From positions 1 through 23,263 of the forward strand of contig JBBQXF010000072.1 of NCBI GenBank assembly GCA_038209965.1: a stretch of DNA of 23,263 nt, in the 5' to 3' direction. Under the pieces are notes generated by a model that searched no databases, was not told where the DNA came from, and was given only the letters and a program-made list of their open reading frames with translations. This stretch comes from JALONO01 sp038209965 (GTDB lineage Bacteria; Bacteroidota; Bacteroidia; Cytophagales; Thermoflexibacteraceae). Positions 8,118 through 15,915 of this stretch are shown piece by piece. The position numbers were made by a program, and so were the translations under genes. The number at the start of each line of letters is the position of its first letter. Position 1 is the first letter of the stretch.

Positions 8118-8912
8118 ATGAAAAAGATATTGTGGTTGATTTGGTTGTCCATTGGCCTGTTTTCGCTCGCCAAGGCCCAAGACAATGGCCAAGGCCAAAA
8201 GGACTCGACCATATTTGCCCTACCAAAGTACGCCCACCCCATCCAGTCGGATCGGGCAGATACGTCGGGCGTGCGCCCGACCACTGGCTTCGATCCCGCC
8301 CTCTTAAAAGATTTCAAGGCCGGCCAAGACTATCAGTATGACCGCGAAACCCAAGCAGGGCTCTCGCTTTGGGAGCGGTTCATAAGGTGGCTGGCGAGCC
8401 TATTGCCCCAACGAGAAACCGAGGATGATCGCCAAACCAGCCAGATCTGGACTTGGTTGATCCGGCTGGTTGCGGCCATCATCCTGATCTATGCCGTCAC
8501 CAAAATGCTGGGCATTGACATTCCTTTCAACTTGGACTTCCGGGGCAAAAAAGCCATTAGTGCCGCTGCCCTCACCGAAGACATCCACACCATTGATTTC
8601 CCCAAGCTGATCGGGGAAGCCATCGGGGAGCAAGATTACCGCATGGCCGTCAGGTTGCACTACCTGCTGGCTCTCAAGCAAATGACCGATAAAGGACTGA
8701 TCGACTGGCGAAATTGGAAAACCAATGATGATTACGTCCAAGAAATCAAAGATCAGGATCTGCGCTTCAGCTTTAACCAAATGACCCTCGTTTTTGACTT
8801 CACTTGGTACGGCGAGTTCGAGATGAATGCCCAAAACTTTGTGATTGCCCAAAACATGTTCGAGCGTTTCACGGCCCAAACCAACCAAACCCCAATCCAC
8901 GCAAAAGCATGA
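8118..8912 (+). CDS. DUF4129-domain membrane protein
   Basis: 264 residues from ATG at 8118, which begins a signal peptide (MKKILWLIWLSIGLFSLAKA); the frame extends upstream to 8085 but that start overlaps the previous gene. A membrane helix follows near residues 115-135 (WTWLIRLVAAIILIYAV). The C-terminal 100 residues match the DUF4129 pattern: YRMAVRLHYLLALKQM, then LIDWRNWKTNDDYVQEI, then FTWYGEF. In known clusters DUF4129 proteins accompany transglutaminase-like, MoxR and DUF58 proteins. The gap to the previous gene is 19 bases, and the stop overlaps the next start by ATGA, indicating translational coupling. The biochemical role is not known. Confidence 0.9.
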   Translation: MKKILWLIWLSIGLFSLAKAQDNGQGQKDSTIFALPKYAHPIQSDRADTSGVRPTTGFDPALLKDFKAGQDYQYDRETQAGLSLWERFIRWLASLLPQRETEDDRQTSQIWTWLIRLVAAIILIYAVTKMLGIDIPFNLDFRGKKAISAAALTEDIHTIDFPKLIGEAIGEQDYRMAVRLHYLLALKQMTDKGLIDWRNWKTNDDYVQEIKDQDLRFSFNQMTLVFDFTWYGEFEMNAQNFVIAQNMFERFTAQTNQTPIHAKA

Positions 8913-10159
8913 GCGGTAAAAGCAAATACATTTTCATCTTGGCCAGTTGTTTTGTCCTATTGACCTTGACCGAATATTTGGCCCCCAAAGAAGTGGATTG
9001 GAAAGTCACTTTTTCCAAGGATGACAAAATCCCTTACGGCAATTCTATCCTCCGCCAACTGCTCCCATCGCAGTTTCCGGGGCAGGCCATCACCGACAAC
9101 TACCAGACTTTCTACGAGTTGACCACTGCTGACCGGGAATCCGACACGCTGGCCTTGCCCAAGAACTACCTGTTCATCAATGATACATTTGCCCCGGACA
9201 GCCTCGAAACCCAAGCCTTGCTCAGCTATGCCTACAGTGGATCGAGCGTGTTCATTGCGGCCAACCGATTTTATGGCCTGCTGGCCGATACCCTGCAATT
9301 GACCGTGCTGGACAACCTGTATTTGCAACACAAGGGGTTGGCAAATGAAATACTTGATTCGCTGGGCATCAACTTGGTCAACCCCAAACTGCGATCGGCC
9401 AAGGCCCATTATTACAAGCGCGGCACCATTCCCCAATATTTTGCTGGAGCCGACTCAGCCGTCATTGTGCTGGGAACCAACGAATTGAATGCCCCCAATT
9501 ATATTCAGGTACCTTACGGGGAAGGTAATTTCTTCCTGCACTGCAACTCCTTGGCATTTTCCAACTATAACATGTTGCGGGAAAACAATGCCGAATATAT
9601 TGCCAAATCACTGTCGTATTTACCGCTCCAACCCGTCGTTTGGGACGAATATTACAAAGTTGGCCGCCAAGAATCGGTTTCCCGGTTCCGTTTCCTCTTG
9701 GGCAACGAGGCATTAGCTTGGGCTTGGCGGTTGCTGTTGGGGACCATTTTGCTGTTTGTGGTTTTTGCCGCCAAACGAAAGCAGCGCATCATCCCCATCG
9801 TGCGGCCCGCCCTCAACACCACCCTTGAGTTTGCCCACACCATTGGCCGTTTGTACTATTTGCACGGCGATCATCGCGACTTGGCCCGCAAGAAAACCGC
9901 TTTTTTCATGGAATTTTTGCGCACCCACTATTACCTGAGCACGAGCGGGATCTACCCTTTTGGGCCCGATATCACCATCCAATTGGCGGACTTCGCAGAG
10001 CGGGTGGCCGCCAAAACCAATGTGCCACTGCCCAAGGTCAAAGCATTGTTCACTGCCATGCTGGCCATAGAACGCGGGCAGCAGTTATCGGAAGACAAAT
10101 TGATCCAGCTCAACCAACTGATGGAGCATTTTTATGAGGCCGCTGGGCTGGTGCGGTGA
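8909..10159 (+). CDS. DUF4350-domain membrane protein
   Basis: 416 residues from ATG at 8909, which overlaps the DUF4129 stop (ATGA). An N-terminal membrane anchor (YIFILASCFVLLTLTEYLA) precedes the conserved segment DWKVTFSKDDKIPYGNSIL, the typical start of the DUF4350 region. This is a Rossmann-like, IFT-type extracytoplasmic domain reaching to about residue 260. A second membrane helix lies near residues 272-288 (WRLLLGTILLFVVFAA) and a helical cytoplasmic tail follows. In Bacteroidota the next genes are normally a MoxR-type AAA ATPase and a DUF58 protein. Here a truncated IS630 transposase begins about 55 bases downstream and those partners are missing from the window. Confidence 0.88.
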   Translation: MSGKSKYIFILASCFVLLTLTEYLAPKEVDWKVTFSKDDKIPYGNSILRQLLPSQFPGQAITDNYQTFYELTTADRESDTLALPKNYLFINDTFAPDSLETQALLSYAYSGSSVFIAANRFYGLLADTLQLTVLDNLYLQHKGLANEILDSLGINLVNPKLRSAKAHYYKRGTIPQYFAGADSAVIVLGTNELNAPNYIQVPYGEGNFFLHCNSLAFSNYNMLRENNAEYIAKSLSYLPLQPVVWDEYYKVGRQESVSRFRFLLGNEALAWAWRLLLGTILLFVVFAAKRKQRIIPIVRPALNTTLEFAHTIGRLYYLHGDHRDLARKKTAFFMEFLRTHYYLSTSGIYPFGPDITIQLADFAERVAAKTNVPLPKVKALFTAMLAIERGQQLSEDKLIQLNQLMEHFYEAAGLVR

Positions 10160-10214
10160 GCTGGGCTGGTTATGATAAATTGCAAATAGTTTATTACGTT
10201 GCGGAGCGCTTTAA

Positions 10215-11152
10215 CACCTAGGACAATCCAAACGGGTACGGAAGCGGTTTTGTGAACAGGGGATGGGGGTTTTTGAGCCTACCCGGCGCGCAACCCGCAG
10301 TGACAAAAAATTTGATGCCCGGGTTGAATCGCACCTGCTCGCCATCGCTTGCCAAGCCCCACCCGGTGGCGCGCCCCACTGGACTATGCAAATGCTATCG
10401 GACAGGATAGTGGAGCTCAAGGTGGTGGACGCCATTTCAAGATCGTCGGTGTGCAATTTGTTGAAAAAAACGAAATTAAGCCCTTTCAAAAAGAGCAATA
10501 CATAATACCTGCCGAGCAAAGTGCCGCTTTTGTTTGCCAAATGGAGACCGTGCTGGATGTTTACGAGCGCCCCCATGATGTTGACCACCCTGTGGTGTGC
10601 ATGGACGAATCCCCCAAGCAGATCATTGACCATAAAGAGTTTACCGGTTCAACGGGGAAAAAGTACCACGACCCGGAATACACAAGGCTTGGTGTTGCCG
10701 AACTCTTCGTTGCCTTTGAACCACTGGCCGGCCACCGGGAAATGACAGTGGAGGAGGATCGCAAAACAGGCACTTGGGTGAATTTTATTGCCCAAGTAAT
10801 GGATACGCGCTACAGGGACGCCAAGAAGGTTACATGGATAATAGATAATTTTTCTACACACAAAAAGGAAAATTTCTATAAGGTGTTCCCCCCACAAACA
10901 GCCAAACCATATTTGGACAGGATGGAATTCGTCTATACCCCAAAGCACGGTTCGTGGATGAACATGGCCGAAATCCAATTTTCTGTGCTTACCCGGTCAG
11001 AACTTGACAGGCCCTTCAAAGATAAAGAAGCAGTAAAATCGGTGGTGGCCAAATGGGTACAAAATCAAAATAAACTAAAAAAAGGTGCAAAATGGCAATT
11101 TAAGACAGCCGATGCCCGAATCAAATTATCTAAATTATATCCAACTATTTAA
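10215..11152 (+). pseudogene. IS630-family transposase, N-terminally truncated and frame-shifted
   Basis: Two frames together give most of an IS630-type DDE transposase. The first (from after TAA at 10212 to about 10470) reads VRKRFCEQG..., then FDARVESHLLAIAC, APHWTMQMLSDRIVEL and SSVCNLLKK. The second (to TAA at 11150-11152) starts at NEIKPFQKEQYIIP and carries the catalytic pattern: VVCMDE (first Asp, 10604-10606), WIIDNFSTH (second Asp) and GSWMNMAEIQ (Glu). It ends with DARIKLSKLYP, the usual IS630 C-terminus. The switch is -1 and falls on a run of seven A at 10464-10470. The N-terminal helix-turn-helix portion, by family length roughly 45-60 residues, is missing and no start codon precedes the first frame. 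The element is therefore a relic. Terminal inverted repeats could not be identified. Confidence 0.9.
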
Positions 11153-11612
11153 CTTAAATGAAACACTAGTGATTGGGAAATTTTGTATGATTGCCTCACA
11201 GGTAACATTTATCATGAACGGGGCCAATCATTTGACCAATGCACTGACAACGTATCCGTTTGCCATTTTTGGCAATGGTTGGGAGCGGGCAATGGACGGA
11301 AAAACCTATCCCAACAAAGGGGACATAACGATTGGCAATGATGTTTGGATCGGTTACAACGCCACTATTATGGCGGGGGTGACCATTGGCGATGGGGCGA
11401 TTATTGCGACCAATTCGACGGTGATCAAAGATGTGGCACCGTATTCAATAGTGGGGGGAAACCCGGCCATTGAAGTAAAGAAGCGGTTTTCGGACGATAA
11501 AATTGAGCAGTTGCTTGTACTGAAATGGTGGGATTGGGATCCCGAAAAAATTACCAAGAATCTTTCCTGTTTGACGGGCAACCAGCTTGATAGAATAGAA
11601 CCAAACGAATAA
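11153..11612 (+). pseudogene. Xenobiotic (CatB/Vat-type) acetyltransferase, N-terminus missing
   Basis: The frame carries the left-handed beta-helix hexapeptide pattern and landmarks of XAT acetyltransferases: LVIGKFCMIASQVTFIMNGA, NHLTNALTTYPF, FGNGWE, GDITIGNDVWIGYNATIM, GAIIATNSTVIKDVAPYSI, VGGNPA and a KWWDWDPEKITKNL tail. Family members are about 210 residues and begin with roughly 60-70 residues that are absent here. The frame instead runs straight back into the 3' end of the IS630 transposase, read in another frame. The nominal start at 11085 lies inside the transposase and is not credible. The family acetylates chloramphenicol, streptogramin or other hydroxyl compounds, but this copy lacks part of the trimer and active-site region and is probably inactive. 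Confidence 0.85.
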
Positions 11613-11775
11613 AACAACGAATGTGCAACAAAGTGAACTGCCAATGAGGCAAGCGGCCTACTGTTGCGGGAAAATGCCCCACCAAACAAAGGCTCTTTCT
11701 ACTAAACCAACCACGCTGACAAGTCGGAAGCGATGACCCGAAAGCCGCTTGAACTGGATTACAACCACCATAGCC

Positions 11776-12456
11776 ATGAAAAAAGCAACCCTACTTTTTT
11801 GGTTTTTCGCCCTGAGCCTAGCAAGTGGATATTATGCCAAAGCTACCTACGATACCCCCAAACACCGCGCTGAACAAGCAAAAAGCGAGGCTGGGCAACT
11901 GGTGGGCCACGATGGTGTAAGGGAGGGCGACCTTATTTTTCAAACTTCGCTTTCAAGCCAGAGCCTCCCCATCCAATTGGCAACCAAATCCAAGTACAGC
12001 CATTGCGGCATTGTGTATAAATATGGCAGTGCGTTTTTCGTCTTTGAAGCCATTCAACCGGTAAAGCGGACCCCGCTTGCCAAGTGGATTGCCCGAGGAA
12101 AAAACGGCCATTACGTCGTAAAAAGATTGAAAAATGCGGATCAGGTCTTGACTCCTGCGGCCCTGAAAAAAATGAAACAAGTTGGCCAAACTTTTAACGG
12201 CAAAAATTATGATCTGGCCTTTGCTTGGAGCGACGACAAGATTTACTGCTCAGAACTTATCTGGAAGGTTTACCAACGCGCAACCGGGATTGAAATTGGT
12301 ATCCTTGGCAAGCTGAGCGACTTTGATTTGACCAATCCAGCAGTCCAGCAAAAACTGAAAGAGCGGTACGGCAATCAAATTCCAATGAACGAAATTGTCA
12401 TCTCGCCAGCCGCTATATTTGACAGTGAGCTATTGGCGACGGTCAAATCAAATTAG
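11776..12456 (+). CDS. YiiX/YebB-like (Peptidase C92) cysteine hydrolase
   Basis: 226 residues from ATG at 11776, which begins a signal peptide or membrane anchor (MKKATLLFWFFALSLASGYY). It matches the permuted NlpC/P60 family of YiiX. GDLIFQTS lies near residue 51, KYSHCGIVY carries the probable catalytic His76, EAIQPVKRTPLAKWI follows at about 91, and IYCSELIWK carries the probable nucleophile Cys158. ERYGNQIPMNEIVISP is the conserved C-terminal segment. Members are thought to hydrolyse lipid or peptide amide/ester bonds at the envelope; the substrate is not known. The gene stands alone, 163 bases after the acetyltransferase remnant. All expected catalytic residues appear intact. Confidence 0.9.
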   Translation: MKKATLLFWFFALSLASGYYAKATYDTPKHRAEQAKSEAGQLVGHDGVREGDLIFQTSLSSQSLPIQLATKSKYSHCGIVYKYGSAFFVFEAIQPVKRTPLAKWIARGKNGHYVVKRLKNADQVLTPAALKKMKQVGQTFNGKNYDLAFAWSDDKIYCSELIWKVYQRATGIEIGILGKLSDFDLTNPAVQQKLKERYGNQIPMNEIVISPAAIFDSELLATVKSN

Positions 12457-12555
12457 CCCCGGCCCGTCTTCAGCTTTAATCCGCTCGCGACTGGCCCATT
12501 TCCCGTTCACTTGACCCATGAATCAGCTTTGCTGCCCGTTGCCCAACTTTACGGG
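12448..12555 (-). pseudogene. Possible MORN_2 repeat remnant
   Basis: On the minus strand a short frame from 12519 reads MGQVNGKWASRERIKAEDG before TGA at 12448. It resembles one MORN_2 unit (compare MGKVNGSRSSWHANGKLAAE in the gene at 1916-3394). Upstream, after a stop, GNGQQS recalls the NGQL part of the preceding unit. The match is short and could be chance. If real, it is the last fragment of a decayed MORN_2 gene. Confidence 0.25.
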
Positions 12556-13095
12556 GCTTGATAACGTTTGTATATCGAGCCTTGGCTGGTTTAGGCGATC
12601 GCTTTGATTTTCAAAGATTGATTTTTGGCCAATAATCCTGACTCAAATTGATTGGAACAGACCAAGTGCGAACGGTTTTCCGGGATAAAAAACCATCGCT
12701 TTTGCCTTTATATTGTACATGAAATAATTTAGGTGCTTTTAACCTATTGACTTGATTTTCAATGATATGTAACTTTTAATTAATCAAAAAATTGCAATTG
12801 GTCATCTATCAAAAGTAAAGTAATTTTGGCAATTAATTGGATCGGGCTTTTTTATTTTCAGTGATTTATTTTCTGATTGATCAAAAACCGATTTTGTTTG
12901 GGGGTAACAAGCGAGCACCCGTTTTCTCGATCATTGCCATGTCCCTCGGGAACTGCCCAATGACCGCGAGCTGGCGAAAACCGAATAATCAAGGACTCCG
13001 TTGGTTTGCTTGGTCTTAATGGCCAACTTTGCACCACCGTAATTGGTAAGTAACTTTTGGATTGTTGTTTTACCCATCATTTTTTGTGCTACGTT
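12556..13095. other. AT-rich intergenic stretch, no gene seen
   Basis: About 540 bases, particularly AT-rich at 12690-12880, with only short ORFs of non-protein-like composition. A small hairpin CTTTGA-TTT-TCAAAG lies at 12602-12616, followed by a T-rich tract. It might end transcripts from the YiiX-like gene, though it is about 145 bases beyond that stop codon. The 3' end must hold the promoter of the GWxTD gene, but no convincing -7/-33 pair stands out. Confidence 0.4.
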
Positions 13096-14352
13096 ATGTC
13101 ACCCAAAAATAGTCAATGGCCAAAGCGTGCCTGGTTTGCCGCCACCGTGGCCAGTTTGCTCCTCGTGTATGCCTGCGCACCCACCGCACCAGCCAAGGCG
13201 CCCCGGGGCAGCGGGATTTCGTACAGCAGCAGTACGGGCATTTTTTGCAATGTCAACGTGGTTAACCGGGGCAAAATGCTCCAAGTGAGCCTGGAACTGG
13301 AAGTGGAGCGGCTCTACAACTCGGCGTTTCTGGATCAAATCCAAATTCGCTACGAGGTTTCCCCCGCCGACGGCACCACGGTGCCACTAGTGACCGACAC
13401 CGTGCGCCTGGCCCGCAACGAAACGTACCGCAAGACCAATAACACCTTTTATGTCAACTTCGAGCTGCCGTTGGCTGGCCCAGCGGCCCTGCTCCAACTC
13501 ACGATCGTGGACAAGCAGACCGACCGTTCGCTCCGCAAGGAAGTGCCCCTGAACGTGGGGCAGGCCGCGCTGCCCTTTGTGCTCAACAAACAAAATTCGC
13601 TACAAATCCAGAACGAAGTATTTAACCATTATGTGTCCGAAACCGACACCCTGCGGTTTGCATCGGTGGGCAATGCCCCCGTGTACGTCTATCGGGTCAA
13701 GCGCGATTTCTTGCCCGCGCTCCCGCCCATGCAGACCGAGGGGCTGAGCGTGGGCGCGGAACTGGAAGTGGATTCCTTCTTTACCGTGGCGGCCAACCGC
13801 GATTTTCACCTGCGCACCAAGGGGCTGTATTTTGCCCAAGTGGATACTGCGGCCAGCCTTGGCCTGGGTTTCAGTGTGATGGAGCGGAATTATCCGCGGT
13901 TTCGGCGGGTCGAGAACCTGATCGAGGCCCTGCTCTACATTTCTACGCCCGATGAGATCGGAGTGCTGACCAGCTCGCCCGATCGCAAGGCCGCACTGGA
14001 TGATTTTTGGCTCAGGCTGGGGGGCAACGAAGAGAATACCCGCCGGATGATTAAATTATTTTATCAGCGCGTCGAGTACGCCAATCGTCAGTTTACCACC
14101 TACAAAGAAGGCTGGAAAACCGATATGGGCATGATCTACATGGTGTTTGGGGAGCCGCTCAACGTGTTCAAATCGGGCAACACCCAAACGTGGGTGTTTG
14201 ATATGGGCAACCGCGATGAGCTAAAGTTCACTTTTATTGAGAAGTCCAACCAATTTACGGGCAAACATCATGAATTGCAGCGCAATGGCCGCTACCGTGA
14301 ATATTGGTATGCCAATGTAGAAAAGTGGCGATTGGGGTTGGTGGCCAATTAA
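13096..14352 (+). CDS. GWxTD-domain lipoprotein
   Basis: 418 residues from ATG at 13096 (MSPKNSQWPKRAWFAATVAS). This start puts a hydrophobic signal with a lipobox-like LLLVYAC (Cys27) at the N-terminus; the longer frame from 13057 does not. The C-terminal region holds the family hallmark GWKTDMGMIYMVFGEP (Gly339 onward), followed by TQTWVF and a beta-rich end (YREYWYANVEKWRLG). The central part looks like beta-sandwich domains. GWxTD proteins are widespread in Bacteroidota and related phyla and are exported; their function is not established. The FKBP lipoprotein gene follows after 47 bases. Confidence 0.88.
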   Translation: MSPKNSQWPKRAWFAATVASLLLVYACAPTAPAKAPRGSGISYSSSTGIFCNVNVVNRGKMLQVSLELEVERLYNSAFLDQIQIRYEVSPADGTTVPLVTDTVRLARNETYRKTNNTFYVNFELPLAGPAALLQLTIVDKQTDRSLRKEVPLNVGQAALPFVLNKQNSLQIQNEVFNHYVSETDTLRFASVGNAPVYVYRVKRDFLPALPPMQTEGLSVGAELEVDSFFTVAANRDFHLRTKGLYFAQVDTAASLGLGFSVMERNYPRFRRVENLIEALLYISTPDEIGVLTSSPDRKAALDDFWLRLGGNEENTRRMIKLFYQRVEYANRQFTTYKEGWKTDMGMIYMVFGEPLNVFKSGNTQTWVFDMGNRDELKFTFIEKSNQFTGKHHELQRNGRYREYWYANVEKWRLGLVAN

Positions 14353-14376
14353 AGCCAAATTTAACGGCGGGCGCAC

Positions 14377-14384
14377 TATCTTTG
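14377..14384 (+). promoter_or_regulatory. -7 box in front of the FKBP gene
   Basis: TATCTTTG is an exact match to the Bacteroidota -7 consensus TAnnTTTG. It lies 15 bases upstream of the FKBP ATG at 14400, in the 47-base gap after the GWxTD gene. No well-spaced -33 TTTG is visible. The short distance would give a very short leader, so the FKBP gene may also be read from upstream. Confidence 0.35.
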
Positions 14385-14399
14385 CCCAAAAAGCACAAA

Positions 14400-14873
14400 A
14401 TGAGAAATTTTTTCTGGTTATGCCTTCTGTTGCCCGGTTTGATCGGGGGCTGCAACTCCAATAAAGAAACCGTGGATCAAGTAGCCGCTGACGATTTGAT
14501 GATCCGCAACTTTTTGTCCACCAACAACTTACAGGCCCAGCGTGATCCGTCGGGGATCTATTACCGCATAGTGACCCCGGGTGCGCCCAACACTGCCCCA
14601 GCTCCCGTGGACACGGTGCGCGTGCACTACACCGGGAGCTTGCTCAGTGGCGCCATCTTTGACACTTCCCGGCCCGACCGACCGATCCGTTTCACCCTTG
14701 AGAGGTTGATTGTGGGCTGGCAGGTCATGTTGCCCCAGATGCAAATCGGCGAGCGCCGCGTGATGTACCTGCCTTCCGACTACGGGTACGGCAGCCGGGG
14801 CCAAGGGCCGATCCCGCCCAATGCAGTCTTGATTTTTGACGTGGAACTGTTGGGGGTGAACAAACGGCGCTAA
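14400..14873 (+). CDS. FKBP-type peptidyl-prolyl isomerase lipoprotein
   Basis: 157 residues from ATG at 14400, giving a lipoprotein signal MRNFFWLCLLLPGLIGGC (Cys18 lipidated); the upstream extension to 14304 lies inside the previous gene. The FKBP domain spans about 66-152 with the usual landmarks: DTVRVHYTGSLLSGAIFDTS, the VGWQVMLPQMQIGERR helix region, VMYLPSDYGYG and IPPNAVLIFDVELL. It catalyses cis-trans isomerisation of prolyl bonds and probably assists folding at the periplasmic or outer-membrane face. Domain length and most active-site aromatics fit a functional single-domain FKBP. Confidence 0.93.
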   Translation: MRNFFWLCLLLPGLIGGCNSNKETVDQVAADDLMIRNFLSTNNLQAQRDPSGIYYRIVTPGAPNTAPAPVDTVRVHYTGSLLSGAIFDTSRPDRPIRFTLERLIVGWQVMLPQMQIGERRVMYLPSDYGYGSRGQGPIPPNAVLIFDVELLGVNKRR

Positions 14874-14918
14874 TCCGGCTCTTTTATTCATTTCGCCAAT
14901 CTTTAAAACGACCTTCCG

Positions 14919-15257
14919 ATGAACCAACTGAACATTGCCGATCAAACAGCCATTGAAATGATGCCCGGTTTTTGGGGCAAGCTGATCCACACCGATCAAG
15001 TTTCACTGGCTTACTGGGACATCCGGCCCGGGGCTGAGCTGCCGCTCCATTCCCACGTGCACGAGCAAACGGTCAATATGCTGGTCGGAGAATTTGAAAT
15101 GACCATCGGTGGTGAAACCCAGCTCCTCCGGGCGGGCGATGTGGTGGTGATTCCTTCCAATGTGCCGCATTCGGGCCGGGCCACTGATCAACCGTGTCAA
15201 ATCTTGGATGTGTTCAGCCCTACCCGGGAGGATTATCGGGCCAAATTTGGCGGGTAA
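14919..15257 (+). CDS. Single-domain cupin protein
   Basis: 112 residues from ATG at 14919. Cupin motif 1 is visible as RPGAELPLHSHVHEQTVNML (His44, His46 and Gln50 are likely metal ligands). Motif 2 is RAGDVVVIPSNVPHSGRA (His84). The inter-motif spacing is short, as in small metal-binding cupins. It is cytoplasmic, with no signal. Substrate cannot be told: such proteins act as sugar isomerases, dioxygenases or sensors. The gene is 45 bases after the FKBP gene on the same strand and is followed by a strong hairpin terminator. Confidence 0.88.
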   Translation: MNQLNIADQTAIEMMPGFWGKLIHTDQVSLAYWDIRPGAELPLHSHVHEQTVNMLVGEFEMTIGGETQLLRAGDVVVIPSNVPHSGRATDQPCQILDVFSPTREDYRAKFGG

Positions 15258-15277
15258 ACGTACCCGCCCAAAGCAAG

Positions 15278-15312
15278 AAAATCCCCAAACTTTCCGAAAG
15301 TTTGGGGATTTT
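15278..15312. terminator. Bidirectional hairpin terminator
   Basis: A perfect 16-bp stem AAAATCCCCAAACTTT with a 3-base loop CCG and the exact complement. The A-run on one arm becomes a U-run on the other, so the hairpin can stop transcripts in both directions. It lies 21 bases after the cupin stop and 63 bases beyond the convergent thioesterase stop. Confidence 0.9.
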
Positions 15313-15375
15313 CCAGTTACTGCCCGAGCGGCGCGTGATGCCGATTTTGGGCAATTTTATGCCAATATTCCCGCT

Positions 15376-15915
15376 TCAATTAGCGGGTTGATCGACAAGG
15401 CTAATGGTGAACAACGATTTGAGTTCGGTGGCTTCCTCGGGTTTCATCCGGCCGGCCAGCACCAGCCGCAACTGCCGACGGCGGAGTGCCCCGGCATAAA
15501 GCTGCCGCTCGGCCTCGGTTTCGGGCATCAGTTCGGGCACCATAATGGGCCGGCCCGACTGATCCACGGCCACAAAAGTGACGAAAGCCTTGTTGGCCAG
15601 CACTTTGCCCCCGCTCGGGATGTCCTCGGCATAGACTTCGACATAGACCTCCATCGAGGAATTGAAAGCGCGGGTCACGTTGGCCCGCAGCGTGATCACA
15701 TTGCCCAGTTTGACGGGTTGTTCAAACGACACATTATCGATCGAGGCCGTGACCACTATCCGGTTGGAATGTTTTTGGGCGGCAATGGCCGACGCGATGT
15801 CGATCAGGTGCATCATGCGGCCCCCCATGAGATTATGCAACGGGTTGGTATCGTTGGGCAGCACCATTTCAGTCATGATGACCTCCGACTCACGGGCAAA
15901 TTTCTGTTTGTGCAT
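15376..15915 (-). CDS. Acyl-CoA thioesterase (hotdog fold, YciA/BACH-like)
   Basis: 179 residues from ATG at 15915. Typical hotdog thioesterase features are MTEMVLPNDTNPLHNLMGG (Asn24 and the turn before the central helix), the helix MMHLIDIASAIAAQKHS (Asp39 as likely catalytic acid), VVTASIDNVSFEQPVKLGNV, and the strand VYVEVYAEDI. A C-terminal helical tail EAERQLYAGALRRRQLR follows. It hydrolyses acyl-CoA to free acid and CoA; chain length is not predictable from sequence. The start codon follows immediately on the stop of the upstream gene (TAAATG), so the two are co-transcribed and probably coupled. Confidence 0.93.
   Translation of the reverse strand: MHKQKFARESEVIMTEMVLPNDTNPLHNLMGGRMMHLIDIASAIAAQKHSNRIVVTASIDNVSFEQPVKLGNVITLRANVTRAFNSSMEVYVEVYAEDIPSGGKVLANKAFVTFVAVDQSGRPIMVPELMPETEAERQLYAGALRRRQLRLVLAGRMKPEEATELKSLFTISLVDQPAN

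Noticed and set aside
11085..11612. Intact 175-residue acetyltransferase
   Set aside because: The start lies inside the transposase and the first 25 or so residues are out-of-frame transposase sequence; the real N-terminal region is missing.
12837..13019. 60-residue ORF MDRAFLFSVIYFLIDQ...
   Set aside because: Short, in AT-rich intergenic DNA, hydrophobic start only by composition, and no coupling to a neighbour.
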